This document shows positions 9,276 to 18,320 of a stretch of DNA of 64,000 nt, piece by piece (the stretch's first letter is position 1; the number at the start of each line of letters is the position of its first letter). The notes beneath the pieces were generated by a model. The model saw nothing but the letters and a program-made list of their open reading frames with translations. It made no database searches and was not told where the DNA came from. A program made the translations under genes and the position numbers. The stretch is from Sulfurospirillum sp. UCH001 (GTDB lineage Bacteria > Campylobacterota > Campylobacteria > Campylobacterales > Sulfurospirillaceae). The stretch spans positions 2,108,001-2,172,000 of the forward strand of contig NZ_AP014723.1 in NCBI RefSeq assembly GCF_001548035.1. The letters run 5' to 3'.

Positions 9276-9776
9276 TTACAGTTTTGAAGTATCCAATTTT
9301 AATGCTTCATTGCTCATAATGCCAATGCCCGAATTTAGGATGTTTGTTGCAATTTCGTGTGCTTCATCCAGTGAATGCATTTTATAGGTACCACACTGAT
9401 AAACATTGAGTTCTGGGATATCATTTTCACTTTTGACACCTAAAATGTCATTCATCGATGCTTTCCATGCTTCTACAACACGCTCTGCATGAGGCGTACC
9501 GATAAGACTCATATAAAATCCTGTACGACATCCCATTGGTGAAATATCAATGATTTCAACACCTTCTCCATTGAGATGATTACGCATAAAACCTGCAAAA
9601 AGATGCTCTAAGGTGTGAATACCACGCTCTGGCAAAATAGCTTGGTTTGGTTTACAAAAACGAAGATCAAACACGGTGATCTCATCGCCATGAGGTGTTT
9701 TCATTGTTTTAGCAACTCTTACCGCAGGGGCAGGCATTTTGACGTGATCTACACAAAAACTATCGAGTAATGGCAT
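9276..9776 (-). CDS. luxS: S-ribosylhomocysteine lyase (AI-2 synthesis)
   Basis: LuxS cleaves S-ribosylhomocysteine to homocysteine and DPD, the precursor of autoinducer-2, in the activated methyl cycle. The metal-binding HxxEH motif is present (His54, Glu57, His58), as are catalytic Cys83 in [10 protein letters not shown] and the third metal-ligand Cys in [10 protein letters not shown] near residue 126. Length 166 aa is normal. AAAAAGGA sits upstream of the ATG. It is a single gene, head-to-head with the Na/Pi transporter gene, and no metK or pfs is adjacent. Confidence 0.97.
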   Translation of the reverse strand: MPLLDSFCVDHVKMPAPAVRVAKTMKTPHGDEITVFDLRFCKPNQAILPERGIHTLEHLFAGFMRNHLNGEGVEIIDISPMGCRTGFYMSLIGTPHAERVVEAWKASMNDILGVKSENDIPELNVYQCGTYKMHSLDEAHEIATNILNSGIGIMSNEALKLDTSKL

Positions 9777-9859
9777 TTAAAATCCTTTTTTTCGGCAATT
9801 ATATCGAAAAAAGTGTACAATAATTTGTCCTTCGGAAGCTTAGAATACAGGAGATTGCT

Positions 9860-11683
9860 TTGAAACGAGTGTTGCTTCTTGTTGTCATACTTGCCTTATC
9901 ATACACCTTTATTCAAAGCAAAAATATGCTTCATATCGCAGCGGGAGTCGCGATCTTTTTACTAGGTATGCAAAGTCTTGAAGAGGGTTTTCGTTTCTTT
10001 GTAGGCGGCTTACTCGATAGATTTCTCAAAAAAATTACCAATAACCTTTATAAAAGTATTCTCTTTGGTGCTGTTACAACAACGTTGATGCAATCCAGTG
10101 GCTTAGTCGCCGTCATTGCCATCTCTTTTATCAGTGCGGGGCTTATCAGCGTAGCACAAGGTGTAGGGATTATTTTAGGTGGAAATATCGGTACAACCAC
10201 GGGTGCTTGGCTCATTGCAGCACTTGGTCTTAAAATCAATATTGCAACATACGCTCTTCCCATGCTTGTGTTTGGTACTCTTCTCATTTTTCAAGAAAGC
10301 AAACGTCTTAAAGGTATCGGTTACGCACTTACGGGTCTTGGATTTTCTTTTTTAGGCATTGCCTATATGAAAGAGGGGTTTGATGCATTTAAAGAGACCA
10401 TAGACCTCACACAGTACACTGCCGATGGTTTTATGGGACTCATCCTTTTTGTGCTGATTGGTGCAGGTATAACGATCGTTATGCAATCATCACATGCCTC
10501 TTTAGTACTAATATTAACCGCTCTCTCCGCCTCTCAAATTACTTATGAAAACGCCATTGCACTGACCATTGGCGCCAATATTGGAACAACGATTACAGCG
10601 ATTATCGGTGCACTTGGAGCCAGTTTTGAGGGCAAAAAGCTTGCAGGTGCTCATTTTTTAATTAACACCTTAACAGGCTTTTTACTCATTTGGTTTGTAC
10701 CACAGTTGATTCATTTTATTGACATTACTGCACCTTTTTTAGGTATACCAAAAGATGATTACCCACTCAAATTAGCGCTCTACCATACGTATTTCAATTT
10801 GATCTGTGTGCTTCTTTTTGCACCCGCAGTACATGGTTTGGTTGCCCTACTCAATCGCGTCTTTAAACAGGAAGTAACCCCAGAAAATGAAATTGATGAT
10901 GTTTTATTTATAAACGATGTTGCCTTAGATTTTCCAGACACCGCTCAAGCGACCTTACTGAAAGAGACAAAGCACCTTTACAATAATGTATTTGACATCA
11001 TTGCAAAAGGACTGAGTGTTACAAAAGAAGATATTACTTCAGGTATGGAGATCGAAGATATTTTAAAACTTCGTAACAAAGCATTATCGATTAACATGGA
11101 CGAGTACTATGAACGACGGATTAAAGAGATTTACGGCAAGATTATTAACTTTGCTATTATGGCACAAGGAAAGTTTGCAGATGAAAGTAATCGTCAACTT
11201 ATTCCCATCAAAAATGCAACCATTGGCATCGTAGAAGCCTTTAAAGCCTCTAAACATATGCAAAAAAATATGCTTCGCTATCTGGAATCTGATAACGAGT
11301 ATATTAAAAGTGAATACAATCATATTCGTAAAAACCTCATCAAACACCTTCGCACCATGCAAATGATCTTCAACACATCAGAAGAAGATGTTGCACTCTT
11401 ATTGCTTAGCAAGCTCCAGCTTGATACAAAAAAATACGATATTGCCGCCAATAAATCACTCGATAACCTCATACGTACCAATAAAATAACCTACACAATG
11501 GCAACTTCATTGATGAACGATACAACCTATGCCTATACCATTGCGTCTGAACTTACAAAAGTGGCGCATACGCTGTTTATTCATGCCAATGCCGAAACCA
11601 AAGAAGAACATGAAGCTTTGATCTTAAATGAAACCGAAGTTACGGATTTAACACACGTGAACGAGATAAGGAGTCATACATGA
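9860..11683 (+). CDS. Na/Pi-cotransporter family protein with C-terminal PhoU-like domain
   Basis: A 607-aa membrane protein of the NptA/YjbB type, predicted to couple sodium to phosphate transport. Two inverted repeats each carry the signature: TTLMQSSGLVAV near residue 76 and IVMQSSHASLVL near residue 210, each followed by a glycine-rich IGANIGTT-type segment. After about nine helices a soluble PhoU-like helical region fills residues 370-600. The start is TTG with ACAGGAG seven bases upstream; no ATG fits better. It heads an overlapping three-gene unit with two unknown genes. Direction of transport (import or export) cannot be told from sequence. Confidence 0.85.
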   Translation: MKRVLLLVVILALSYTFIQSKNMLHIAAGVAIFLLGMQSLEEGFRFFVGGLLDRFLKKITNNLYKSILFGAVTTTLMQSSGLVAVIAISFISAGLISVAQGVGIILGGNIGTTTGAWLIAALGLKINIATYALPMLVFGTLLIFQESKRLKGIGYALTGLGFSFLGIAYMKEGFDAFKETIDLTQYTADGFMGLILFVLIGAGITIVMQSSHASLVLILTALSASQITYENAIALTIGANIGTTITAIIGALGASFEGKKLAGAHFLINTLTGFLLIWFVPQLIHFIDITAPFLGIPKDDYPLKLALYHTYFNLICVLLFAPAVHGLVALLNRVFKQEVTPENEIDDVLFINDVALDFPDTAQATLLKETKHLYNNVFDIIAKGLSVTKEDITSGMEIEDILKLRNKALSINMDEYYERRIKEIYGKIINFAIMAQGKFADESNRQLIPIKNATIGIVEAFKASKHMQKNMLRYLESDNEYIKSEYNHIRKNLIKHLRTMQMIFNTSEEDVALLLLSKLQLDTKKYDIAANKSLDNLIRTNKITYTMATSLMNDTTYAYTIASELTKVAHTLFIHANAETKEEHEALILNETEVTDLTHVNEIRSHT

Positions 11684-11919
11684 GTGGCTTTAAATTTATC
11701 CAAAAAATTAAAGAACTCTTTAACATCGCCTCACCAAATGCTGATGCCAATAAAAAACAAATTATCAAAGAGTTATTGAAAAAACTCAAGCTTAGGCGTA
11801 TTAGCCTCAAACAAGAGTTAAAAAATGAGACCGATTTGATTAAACGTGAAGCCATTCACGATAGCATTAAAATCATCAAAAAGCAGATAAAAAAAGGGAA
11901 GGAAATTATGGATGCTTAG
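11680..11919 (+). CDS. Unknown small basic helical protein
   Basis: A 79-aa lysine-rich protein (segments such as IIKELLKKLKLRR and IKIIKKQIKKGKEIM) that should be almost entirely helical, possibly coiled coil. It has no signal peptide or membrane helix. I do not recognise it. Its ATG overlaps the transporter stop (ATGA), and its own end overlaps the next gene by eight bases, so all three genes are made together. The charge pattern would suit a cytoplasmic partner of the transporter or a nucleic-acid/membrane-surface binder; this is speculation. Confidence 0.7.
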   Translation: MSGFKFIQKIKELFNIASPNADANKKQIIKELLKKLKLRRISLKQELKNETDLIKREAIHDSIKIIKKQIKKGKEIMDA

Positions 11920-12673
11920 GCTTTTTTTTCTTGCAATTTTTTTACTCTCAGGCTGTGCCACTACCAATCAAGAAAAAATAGGTGAAGTGCTCCAATCACA
12001 TGGTGCAACCAACTTACATTATGATTATAAAAAAATTGTTGAAAACCTCATCCTTTATAAAGAAAAACTCGATCTTCGTAATCCAAACGCTTATAGCAAA
12101 GAGAGTCAAAACTACATCTTCAATGAAATGCGCAACTCAAAAAATACAATTCGTATGAAATACAATGGTGTTTATTTAAAATCTTATGATGATTATTTGC
12201 GTATTGCCTTTGATAAAAATAGCAATGTTCCTGATAGAAATGATTTTCTTATTTTAGGGCTTTATAAACTGATTTGGGAAAGTTACAAGATAGGAGAAGG
12301 TCATCAAATCACAACACTTTCGTATGATAAAGAAGCCTTTAAAAAGCTTTACTACTATCTTGAAGTGGTTAAATGGAAGGTGAAAACAGCAAAAGACAAA
12401 AATGATCATTACCTCTTTCTCACATGGCAAAATAACTGGCAAGTTGAGTTTAACAACAAACTGCATTCAGGACAATCACCTTCATGGGAATTGATAGAAA
12501 ATCTTTCTACGATTAAAAACCATAAAGAGAGTATTTTAGATCCTTCGAATTTCAACTTTGAAATTATTTTGAGTCAAATCATTTTCCAAGTGAAAAACAG
12601 TGCAAGGGTTATTGGAAAAGAACCTGTCGATATTGGCATTGAAGCAATGATTAGTCTTGTGCTCTTTTTATAG
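11912..12673 (+). CDS. Unknown lipoprotein
   Basis: A 253-aa protein with a clear lipoprotein signal (LRLFFLAIFLLSGC, Cys15). The mature part is rich in aromatic and charged residues (NPNAYSKESQNYIFNEM, LYKLIWESYKIGEGHQ, YYYLEVVKWKVKTAKDK), is predicted mostly helical, and ends in a hydrophobic stretch. I do not recognise a family. It is the last gene of the Na/Pi-transporter unit and is followed directly by a strong terminator, so it probably works with that transporter or shares its regulation. Confidence 0.75.
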   Translation: MLRLFFLAIFLLSGCATTNQEKIGEVLQSHGATNLHYDYKKIVENLILYKEKLDLRNPNAYSKESQNYIFNEMRNSKNTIRMKYNGVYLKSYDDYLRIAFDKNSNVPDRNDFLILGLYKLIWESYKIGEGHQITTLSYDKEAFKKLYYYLEVVKWKVKTAKDKNDHYLFLTWQNNWQVEFNNKLHSGQSPSWELIENLSTIKNHKESILDPSNFNFEIILSQIIFQVKNSARVIGKEPVDIGIEAMISLVLFL

Positions 12674-12684
12674 AGATCTTCTTT

Positions 12685-12726
12685 AGCTAAAACTTGATCT
12701 CGCTCAATCTTTTTAGCTTTTTTTTT
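12685..12726 (+). terminator. Intrinsic terminator of the Na/Pi-transporter operon
   Basis: Stem arms 12685-12692 and 12711-12718 pair perfectly over 8 bp, with an inner TTGA/TCAA pairing that closes a small loop. They are followed by nine Ts (12718-12726). It lies 12 bases after the lipoprotein stop. Confidence 0.85.
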
Positions 12727-12729
12727 AAC

Positions 12730-12755
12730 TATAATACGCCAAATTCAATAAGGAG
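12730..12755 (+). promoter_or_regulatory. -10 box and ribosome binding site of the small CxxC gene
   Basis: A consensus TATAAT at 12730-12735 and AAGGAG about 6-8 bases before the ATG at 12762. Because it follows the terminator immediately, it implies a separate short transcript for the 64-residue protein. Confidence 0.6.
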
Positions 12756-12761
12756 TCTTTT

Positions 12762-12956
12762 ATGGAAATCAACAACATTCAAGTATGCAACGTTTGTCTA
12801 AGATCAAGCGATGAGAGTGCTGGTGCAGTATTTATTAAAGCAATGAAAAACGGTGAAGATATTCACGTCTGTACAGGATGTATCCCACACATTATTCACG
12901 GAAGTGGTGATGTTGTTAAATCAAATGCTCAAGTTGCTGCTGAAGTTCAAAAGTAA
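12762..12956 (+). CDS. Small protein with two CxxC pairs (likely zinc-binding)
   Basis: A 64-aa soluble protein with CNVC (Cys9, Cys12) and CTGC (Cys37, Cys40), spaced as in a zinc-ribbon or rubredoxin-like knuckle, then HIIHGSG. I do not recognise a named family. It has its own promoter, ribosome binding site and flanking terminators, so it is an independent short transcript. It is convergent with the pyruvate oxidoreductase gene. Zinc or Fe binding is inferred only from cysteine spacing. Confidence 0.8.
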   Translation: MEINNIQVCNVCLRSSDESAGAVFIKAMKNGEDIHVCTGCIPHIIHGSGDVVKSNAQVAAEVQK

Positions 12957-13021
12957 GAAAGAAGTTTAGAAGCTTTTAACGCCATTTGAACACCGTTCAT
13001 TTGGCTTTCTACAAATAAAAG

Positions 13022-13077
13022 AGAGGAGAATCTCTTCTCCTCTACTCTCTTTAAAAGAGAGGGCTTATTCGCCCTCT
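13022..13077. terminator. Tandem terminator hairpins between convergent genes
   Basis: Two hairpins. One has a 9-bp stem at 13022-13030/13035-13043. The other has a 7-bp stem at 13058-13064/13071-13077 whose loop contains the stop codon of the pyruvate oxidoreductase gene (13065-13067). A third pairing (13045-13051 with about 13055-13061) overlaps the second and would exclude it. Both minus-strand 3' flanks contain short T tracts. Confidence 0.75.
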
Positions 13078-16000
13078 GGTAACTCATTTGCAAAGCTAGC
13101 ACTTGCTAGACGGTTCAGTTGTCTCCATCTACGTTGTGCATCTTTTTTGTTATGATCAAAGAGTGCTTGTGCATGCTCTGGATTTGATTTTTTGAGTGAC
13201 GCATAACGTACCTCATTCATTAAGAATTCATCGTACAATGACCAATCTGGCTCTTTACCTGTAATTTTAATTGGGTTTTCACCTTTATCCGCTAAACGTG
13301 GATCATAGGTATAAATTGGCCAGTAACCACATTTAGTTGCAAGTTCACCTTGGTTACCAGATTTACCCATACCACCTTTAATACCATGAGCAATACATGG
13401 AGAGTATGCGATAATGAGTGAAACGCCAGGATATGCTTCTGCTGCTTCAAACGCTTTAATGGTTTGCGCTGCAGATGCGTTTGAGTTGATTTGTGCAACA
13501 AAAACGTTTCCGTATGTCATAGCGATATAACCAAGATCTTTCTTCTGGCTTGGCTTACCTGCTGCTGTAAATTGAGCAATTGAACCTGCACGAGAAGATT
13601 TTGAGCTTTGTCCACCAGTGTTAGAGTAAACTTCAGTATCAAGAACTAAGATATTGACATCTTCGCCGCTTGCGATGACGTGGTCAAGTCCACCATAACC
13701 GATGTCGTACGCCCAACCGTCACCACCGAAAATCCATTGTGATTTTTTAGAAATGTACTGTTTAAGACTTAAAATAACATCTGCACCTGGGGCTGTTGGA
13801 TTTGCTTCCAAAAGAGGTACTAAAAGGTTACGGATTTCAGTAGATTTTGCTCTATCGTCTCTAAATTCAATCCAATCTTTGTAAAGCGCTGCAATTGCAT
13901 TTGGTGCTTTATCAACAGAAGCTTCCATGACAGAGTGAATTCTATGACGTATTGTTTCATTTGCTACGTGCATACCAAGACCAAACTCAGCATTGTCTTC
14001 AAACAATGAGTTTGCCCATGCTGGACCATGACCTTTATCATTTTTGCGGTATGGCGTTGATGGAGCAGAACCACCATAGATTGATGAACATCCTGTTGCA
14101 TTTGCAATCATCATGCTATCGCCAAATAGACGTGTCGCTAACGTAATATATGGTGTTTCACCACAACCTGGACATGCTGCGTGGAACTCAAAGAGTGGTT
14201 GAGCAAATAAGGCGCCCTTAACACTACTTTTTGAAAGAATGTCATCTTTATAGGTTACTTTTTTGAAGAGATAATCTGCATTCACTTGTTCACCTGCTTC
14301 AAGACTCTCTTGAAGTGGAACCATTACCAATGATTTCTCTTTTGTAGGACATGCTTCAGCACAAAGATCACATCCAGTACAGTCAAGTGATGAAACTTGG
14401 ATTTTATATTTTAGACCTTTAAGTTCTTTTCCTTTTGCATCAAGAGCATGTGTTTTAACACCTTCAGGAGCTGCTGCAAATTCTGCATCATTGATAAGGA
14501 ATGGACGAATAACCGCATGTGGACATACGAATGCACATTGGTTACATTGAATACAATTCTCTTCAATCCATTTTGGAACCATAACACCAACACCACGTTT
14601 TTCAAACTCAGTTGTTCCATGCTCAAATGTACCATCTTCATAGCCATTAAAGACTGAAACAGGCAGTGTATCGCCACGTGCAGCATTGACTGGTTTTGCA
14701 ATCGCTTCAACAAATGGTGTACCTTTGTAGCTTACAACCTCTTGTGTTTTTACTTCATCTGCAAGATTTACCCATGATGGATCAACGTCTACTTTAATAA
14801 GTCCGCTTGCACCCACATCGATTGCTTTGTAGTTTAATTCAACAATGTGCTCGCCTTTTTTGTGGTAAGACTTATACGCTTGTTTTTTCATAAATTCTTG
14901 CGCTTTTGCAAAATCGATAATTTCTGCAAGTTTGAAGAACGCTGATTGCATAATCGTGTTACTTCTGTTACCAAGACCGATATCACGCGCTAGTTTTGTT
15001 GCATTGATGATATAGAAGTTTGCTTTGCGTTTTGCAAGAATACGTTTTACTTTGTTAGGAATACGTTTAATAGTCTCTTCTGCATCCCAAATAGAGTTAA
15101 GCAAGAATGTACCATGTTCACGAATACCATCAACAACATCATACAACTCAAGGTATGCAGCCACAGAACAGGCAACAAAATGAGGATTTGATACTAAATA
15201 TGTTGAACGAATTGGATGTTTTCCAAAACGTAAGTGTGAACGTGTGAAACCACCAGATTTTTTGGAGTCGTATGCAAAATATGCTTGTGCATACATGTCT
15301 GTCTCATCACCGATGATCTTAATTGAGCTTTTGTTCGCACCAACCGTACCATCAGCACCAAGTCCATAGAACAGACACTCTTTTGTTTCTGGCTCACCAA
15401 GACTTAGTTTTTCACCAACTGGTAATGATTTGAACGTAACGTCATCCACAATACCTACGGTGAAGTCATTTTTAGGCTCATCAAGTTTAAGGTTTTCAAA
15501 TACCGCAATCATTTGCGCTGGATCAACGTCTTTTGAAGAAAGACCATAACGTCCACCAACGATGATAGGTGCATTTTTATGACCATAAAATGCTGCTCTC
15601 ATATCAAGATACAATGGCTCGCCAATAGATCCTGCTTCTTTTGTTCTATCAAGTACAGAAATCTTTTTAACAGATTCTGGCATAACATCCATAAGATATT
15701 TGATACTAAATGGTCTATAAAGGTGTGGTGTAACGAGACCTACTTTTTCACCTTTACTCATTAAATAATCAATCGTTTCTTTCAAACACTCAGTAACTGA
15801 ACCCATAGCTACGACAATTCTGTCTGCATCTGGCGCACCATAGTATGTGAAAGGTTTATAATCGCGTCCTGTCTCTTTTGAGATTTCAGCCATATAGTGA
15901 GCTACGATATCAGGCAATGCATCATAAAACTTGTTTTGTGCTTCTCTACCTTGGAAATAAATATCGTCATTCTGAGCAGTACCTCTAGTTTTTGGAGACT

Positions 16001-16631
16001 CAGGATTTAGTGCTTCATCGCGGAAACGTTGAACTGCTTCTTTGTCCAAAAGTCTGTCAAATACTGCATAATCCATTACTTCAATTTTTTGAATTTCATG
16101 TGAAGTTCTGAAACCATCAAAGAAGTGTAAAAATGGAACACGCCCTTTAATAGCAGCTAAGTGCGCAATACCCGCTAAGTCCATAACTTGTTGAACAGAG
16201 CCAGATGAAAGCATCGCATAACCTGTTTGACGTGCAGCATAAATGTCTTGGTGGTCACCAAAGATTGAAAGAGCATGTGTCGCAAGGGTTCTTGCACTGA
16301 CGTGAATAACACTTGGCAATAACTCACCTGCCATTTTATACATATTTGGGATTTTGAGTAGTAGACCTTGAGAAGCCGTATAAGTTGTTGTTAGAGCACC
16401 TGCTTGAAGTGAACCATGCACCGTTCCAGCAGCACCACCTTCACTTTGCATTTCAACAACTTTAACAGGCATTCCAAATAAGTTTTTCTTTCCTTGACTT
16501 GCCCAAACGTCGGTGAAATCCGCCATTGGAGAAGAAGGTGTAATTGGGTAAATACCAGCAACTTCGGTAAAGGCGTAAGATGCGTATGCCGCAGCTTCGT
16601 TACCATCCATAGTTTTCATGACTTTAGCCAT
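13065..16631 (-). CDS. nifJ: Pyruvate:ferredoxin/flavodoxin oxidoreductase, single chain
   Basis: Oxidises pyruvate with CoA to acetyl-CoA and CO2, passing electrons to flavodoxin or ferredoxin; it is central to carbon metabolism under anaerobic or microaerobic growth. The 1188-aa chain has the full fused domain order: pyrimidine-binding (VAGIYPITPSSPMAD), domain II, CoA domain, two [4Fe-4S] ferredoxin motifs (CIQCNQCAFVCP near 680 and CTGCDLCAEACP near 735), then the TPP domain with CPGCGETPY and GGDGWAYDIGYGG. The start ATG has AAGGGGAA upstream. Single-gene unit with a tandem terminator. Confidence 0.97.
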   Translation of the reverse strand: MAKVMKTMDGNEAAAYASYAFTEVAGIYPITPSSPMADFTDVWASQGKKNLFGMPVKVVEMQSEGGAAGTVHGSLQAGALTTTYTASQGLLLKIPNMYKMAGELLPSVIHVSARTLATHALSIFGDHQDIYAARQTGYAMLSSGSVQQVMDLAGIAHLAAIKGRVPFLHFFDGFRTSHEIQKIEVMDYAVFDRLLDKEAVQRFRDEALNPESPKTRGTAQNDDIYFQGREAQNKFYDALPDIVAHYMAEISKETGRDYKPFTYYGAPDADRIVVAMGSVTECLKETIDYLMSKGEKVGLVTPHLYRPFSIKYLMDVMPESVKKISVLDRTKEAGSIGEPLYLDMRAAFYGHKNAPIIVGGRYGLSSKDVDPAQMIAVFENLKLDEPKNDFTVGIVDDVTFKSLPVGEKLSLGEPETKECLFYGLGADGTVGANKSSIKIIGDETDMYAQAYFAYDSKKSGGFTRSHLRFGKHPIRSTYLVSNPHFVACSVAAYLELYDVVDGIREHGTFLLNSIWDAEETIKRIPNKVKRILAKRKANFYIINATKLARDIGLGNRSNTIMQSAFFKLAEIIDFAKAQEFMKKQAYKSYHKKGEHIVELNYKAIDVGASGLIKVDVDPSWVNLADEVKTQEVVSYKGTPFVEAIAKPVNAARGDTLPVSVFNGYEDGTFEHGTTEFEKRGVGVMVPKWIEENCIQCNQCAFVCPHAVIRPFLINDAEFAAAPEGVKTHALDAKGKELKGLKYKIQVSSLDCTGCDLCAEACPTKEKSLVMVPLQESLEAGEQVNADYLFKKVTYKDDILSKSSVKGALFAQPLFEFHAACPGCGETPYITLATRLFGDSMMIANATGCSSIYGGSAPSTPYRKNDKGHGPAWANSLFEDNAEFGLGMHVANETIRHRIHSVMEASVDKAPNAIAALYKDWIEFRDDRAKSTEIRNLLVPLLEANPTAPGADVILSLKQYISKKSQWIFGGDGWAYDIGYGGLDHVIASGEDVNILVLDTEVYSNTGGQSSKSSRAGSIAQFTAAGKPSQKKDLGYIAMTYGNVFVAQINSNASAAQTIKAFEAAEAYPGVSLIIAYSPCIAHGIKGGMGKSGNQGELATKCGYWPIYTYDPRLADKGENPIKITGKEPDWSLYDEFLMNEVRYASLKKSNPEHAQALFDHNKKDAQRRWRQLNRLASASFANELPEGE

Positions 16632-16805
16632 TAAATTCCCCTTATTTTATTTTCTCATTCATTCTTTGGTTTGATGATTATCTCATTCTACTTAGCGTTC
16701 TCTTAATAACTCATAAATGAAACTTAAGAGCCTCTAATTTAATGAAAGTTTAACCAAGCCTTACGCAAAATCATAGTCTAAAAATATGACAAAGATATAA
16801 CAAAT

Positions 16806-17444
16806 CTATGAATGGGAGGCGACCATTTTTACTGCATCTAAAGCATCATGAACAATGAAAGTAGTGTGTTTTTCAAGATCGTATTTACTGCTATATCCAC
16901 ATAAAACACCGATACTATGGACACCTGCTTCTTTGGCACAGATTAAGTCCATTGGAGTGTCTCCTATCATCCATGTATGTGCAGGATCTGCGTTTAATGC
17001 AAGGAGTGCTTTTTGTATTGGTTCAGGATGTGGCTTAGGGTGCGTAACACTCTCTCTACCAATCAACACTTTAAAATGGTGCATCACACCTAAATGCTCT
17101 AAAAGCTCTTCTGAATAGCGTGCTGTTTTAGTGGTTACAATACCTAATGTTGCAATTTTAGAAGCATGCTTAATTGCTTCTAATGCTAAAGGTAAAAGTG
17201 TCGTTTTTTTACGTGAAATCAATCTATAATGCTCTTTATATGCTGCAACATAATCATTGGCTTCTAAGGCATCAATTCCTAGCATTGTAAACATCAAATC
17301 TAAAGGATGACCAATTAACTTTTTAATCTGCTCATCTTCAGGAGCTTGGCGACCAAACGTTTCATACGCTACGCCAAAACTCTCTAAAATAGCATCCGTA
17401 GAATCAATCAACGTGCCGTCTAAATCAAATAAAATCGTTTTCAT
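16806..17444 (-). CDS. HAD-superfamily phosphatase (Gph/PpaX-like)
   Basis: A 212-aa HAD hydrolase: motif I FDLDGTLIDS at the N-terminus with nucleophile Asp7, a helical cap, motif II threonine in LGIVTTKT, motif III lysine in THPKPHPEP, and motif IV in MIGDTPMDLICAKEAG. This pattern is typical of phosphoglycolate phosphatase or pyrophosphatase PpaX. A second relative is encoded at 55.0-55.7 kb, so one may be the true phosphoglycolate phosphatase and the other a different sugar-phosphate or pyrophosphate enzyme. AAGGCAG precedes the ATG. Confidence 0.85.
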   Translation of the reverse strand: MKTILFDLDGTLIDSTDAILESFGVAYETFGRQAPEDEQIKKLIGHPLDLMFTMLGIDALEANDYVAAYKEHYRLISRKKTTLLPLALEAIKHASKIATLGIVTTKTARYSEELLEHLGVMHHFKVLIGRESVTHPKPHPEPIQKALLALNADPAHTWMIGDTPMDLICAKEAGVHSIGVLCGYSSKYDLEKHTTFIVHDALDAVKMVASHS

Positions 17445-17513
17445 TGTCTGCCTTAATAGTCCTTTTACATAGAATGGACTATTATAACTTCAAGACCATT
17501 AAAAAGGAGATAC

Positions 17514-18320
17514 ATGTTACACAAAAGTCTTATACTTTTAGCTCCGCTTATGCTTTGTGCAGCCAATTGGCAAGATGCTGTTAACACAGCGGTCACTGCT
17601 ACGTCAACAACACAAAAAAGTGCAACGACAAGTGGTACAACCACATCACAAAGTACAGCAACATCTGGAGTTAAAGAGGCTCTGAGCCTTGGTGCAAAAC
17701 AAGCCGTTTCACTGCTTGGGAAAGAGGGAGGTTACCTCAACAATGCAGCTGTTAAAATTCCTCTGCCAGCTTCTATGAAACCTGTAGCAACAGCCGCTGA
17801 AAAGCTAGGTGGTAAAAGTTATGTGGATGATTTTGTCAAAACTATGAATAATGCAGCGACTAAGTCTGTTCCTAAAACTGCTTCTATTCTAAGTGATACT
17901 ATTTCAAACATGAGTGTAGAAGATGCTAACGCTATTGTAAATGGTAGTAATACAGCAGCAACAGATTATTTCAAAACAAAGGCAGGAACAAAACTTCTCA
18001 GTGCCATAATGCCTATTATTAAAGAGAGCGTTAAAGAGAGTCAAGTTATGAGCTCTTATCAAAGCCTCAAAGGTTTTGCAGGCGGTGGAAACGCAACTTC
18101 TGGGCTTACCAATAACGCAATGGTTGGGCAAGCTTCTTCTATTGCTAAAGGGTTGGGTATGGGAGACGCTGTACCGAGTGGGGATGAAGATATTGAAGAT
18201 TATATTGGTCGCAAAACACTTGATGGGCTTTTTTACATGATTGCTGAGAAAGAAAAAGCGCTACGTAGCAATCCAATGGCAAGTGGAAGCTCTATTATCC
18301 AACAAGTATTTGGAAAATAG
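17514..18320 (+). CDS. DUF4197 protein, exported
   Basis: A 268-aa protein with a signal peptide (LILLAPLMLCAANW) and a Thr/Ser/Gln-rich linker (residues 25-55). The DUF4197 domain then runs about 55-265: VKEALSLGAKQAVSLLGKEGG near the start and YIGRKTLDGLFYMIAEKEKALR with a basic helix near the end are hallmarks. The function of the family is not known. Single gene, GGAG upstream of the ATG. Its stop abuts the convergent mechanosensitive-channel gene without any gap. Confidence 0.85.
   Translation: MLHKSLILLAPLMLCAANWQDAVNTAVTATSTTQKSATTSGTTTSQSTATSGVKEALSLGAKQAVSLLGKEGGYLNNAAVKIPLPASMKPVATAAEKLGGKSYVDDFVKTMNNAATKSVPKTASILSDTISNMSVEDANAIVNGSNTAATDYFKTKAGTKLLSAIMPIIKESVKESQVMSSYQSLKGFAGGGNATSGLTNNAMVGQASSIAKGLGMGDAVPSGDEDIEDYIGRKTLDGLFYMIAEKEKALRSNPMASGSSIIQQVFGK

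Noticed and set aside
9076-9387. A 103-residue open frame on the plus strand across the sstT-luxS gap
   Set aside because: It runs antisense through the 5' end of sstT and the 3' end of luxS, has no ribosome binding site and no protein-like pattern.
13292-15764. Several open frames on both strands inside the pyruvate oxidoreductase gene
   Set aside because: All overlap a long, fully recognisable gene and have low-complexity composition; they are shadows.
16632-16805. The 174-bp gap upstream of nifJ as a possible RNA gene
   Set aside because: I see only AT-rich sequence with possible promoter elements, no stable stem with a T run and no tRNA-like fold.
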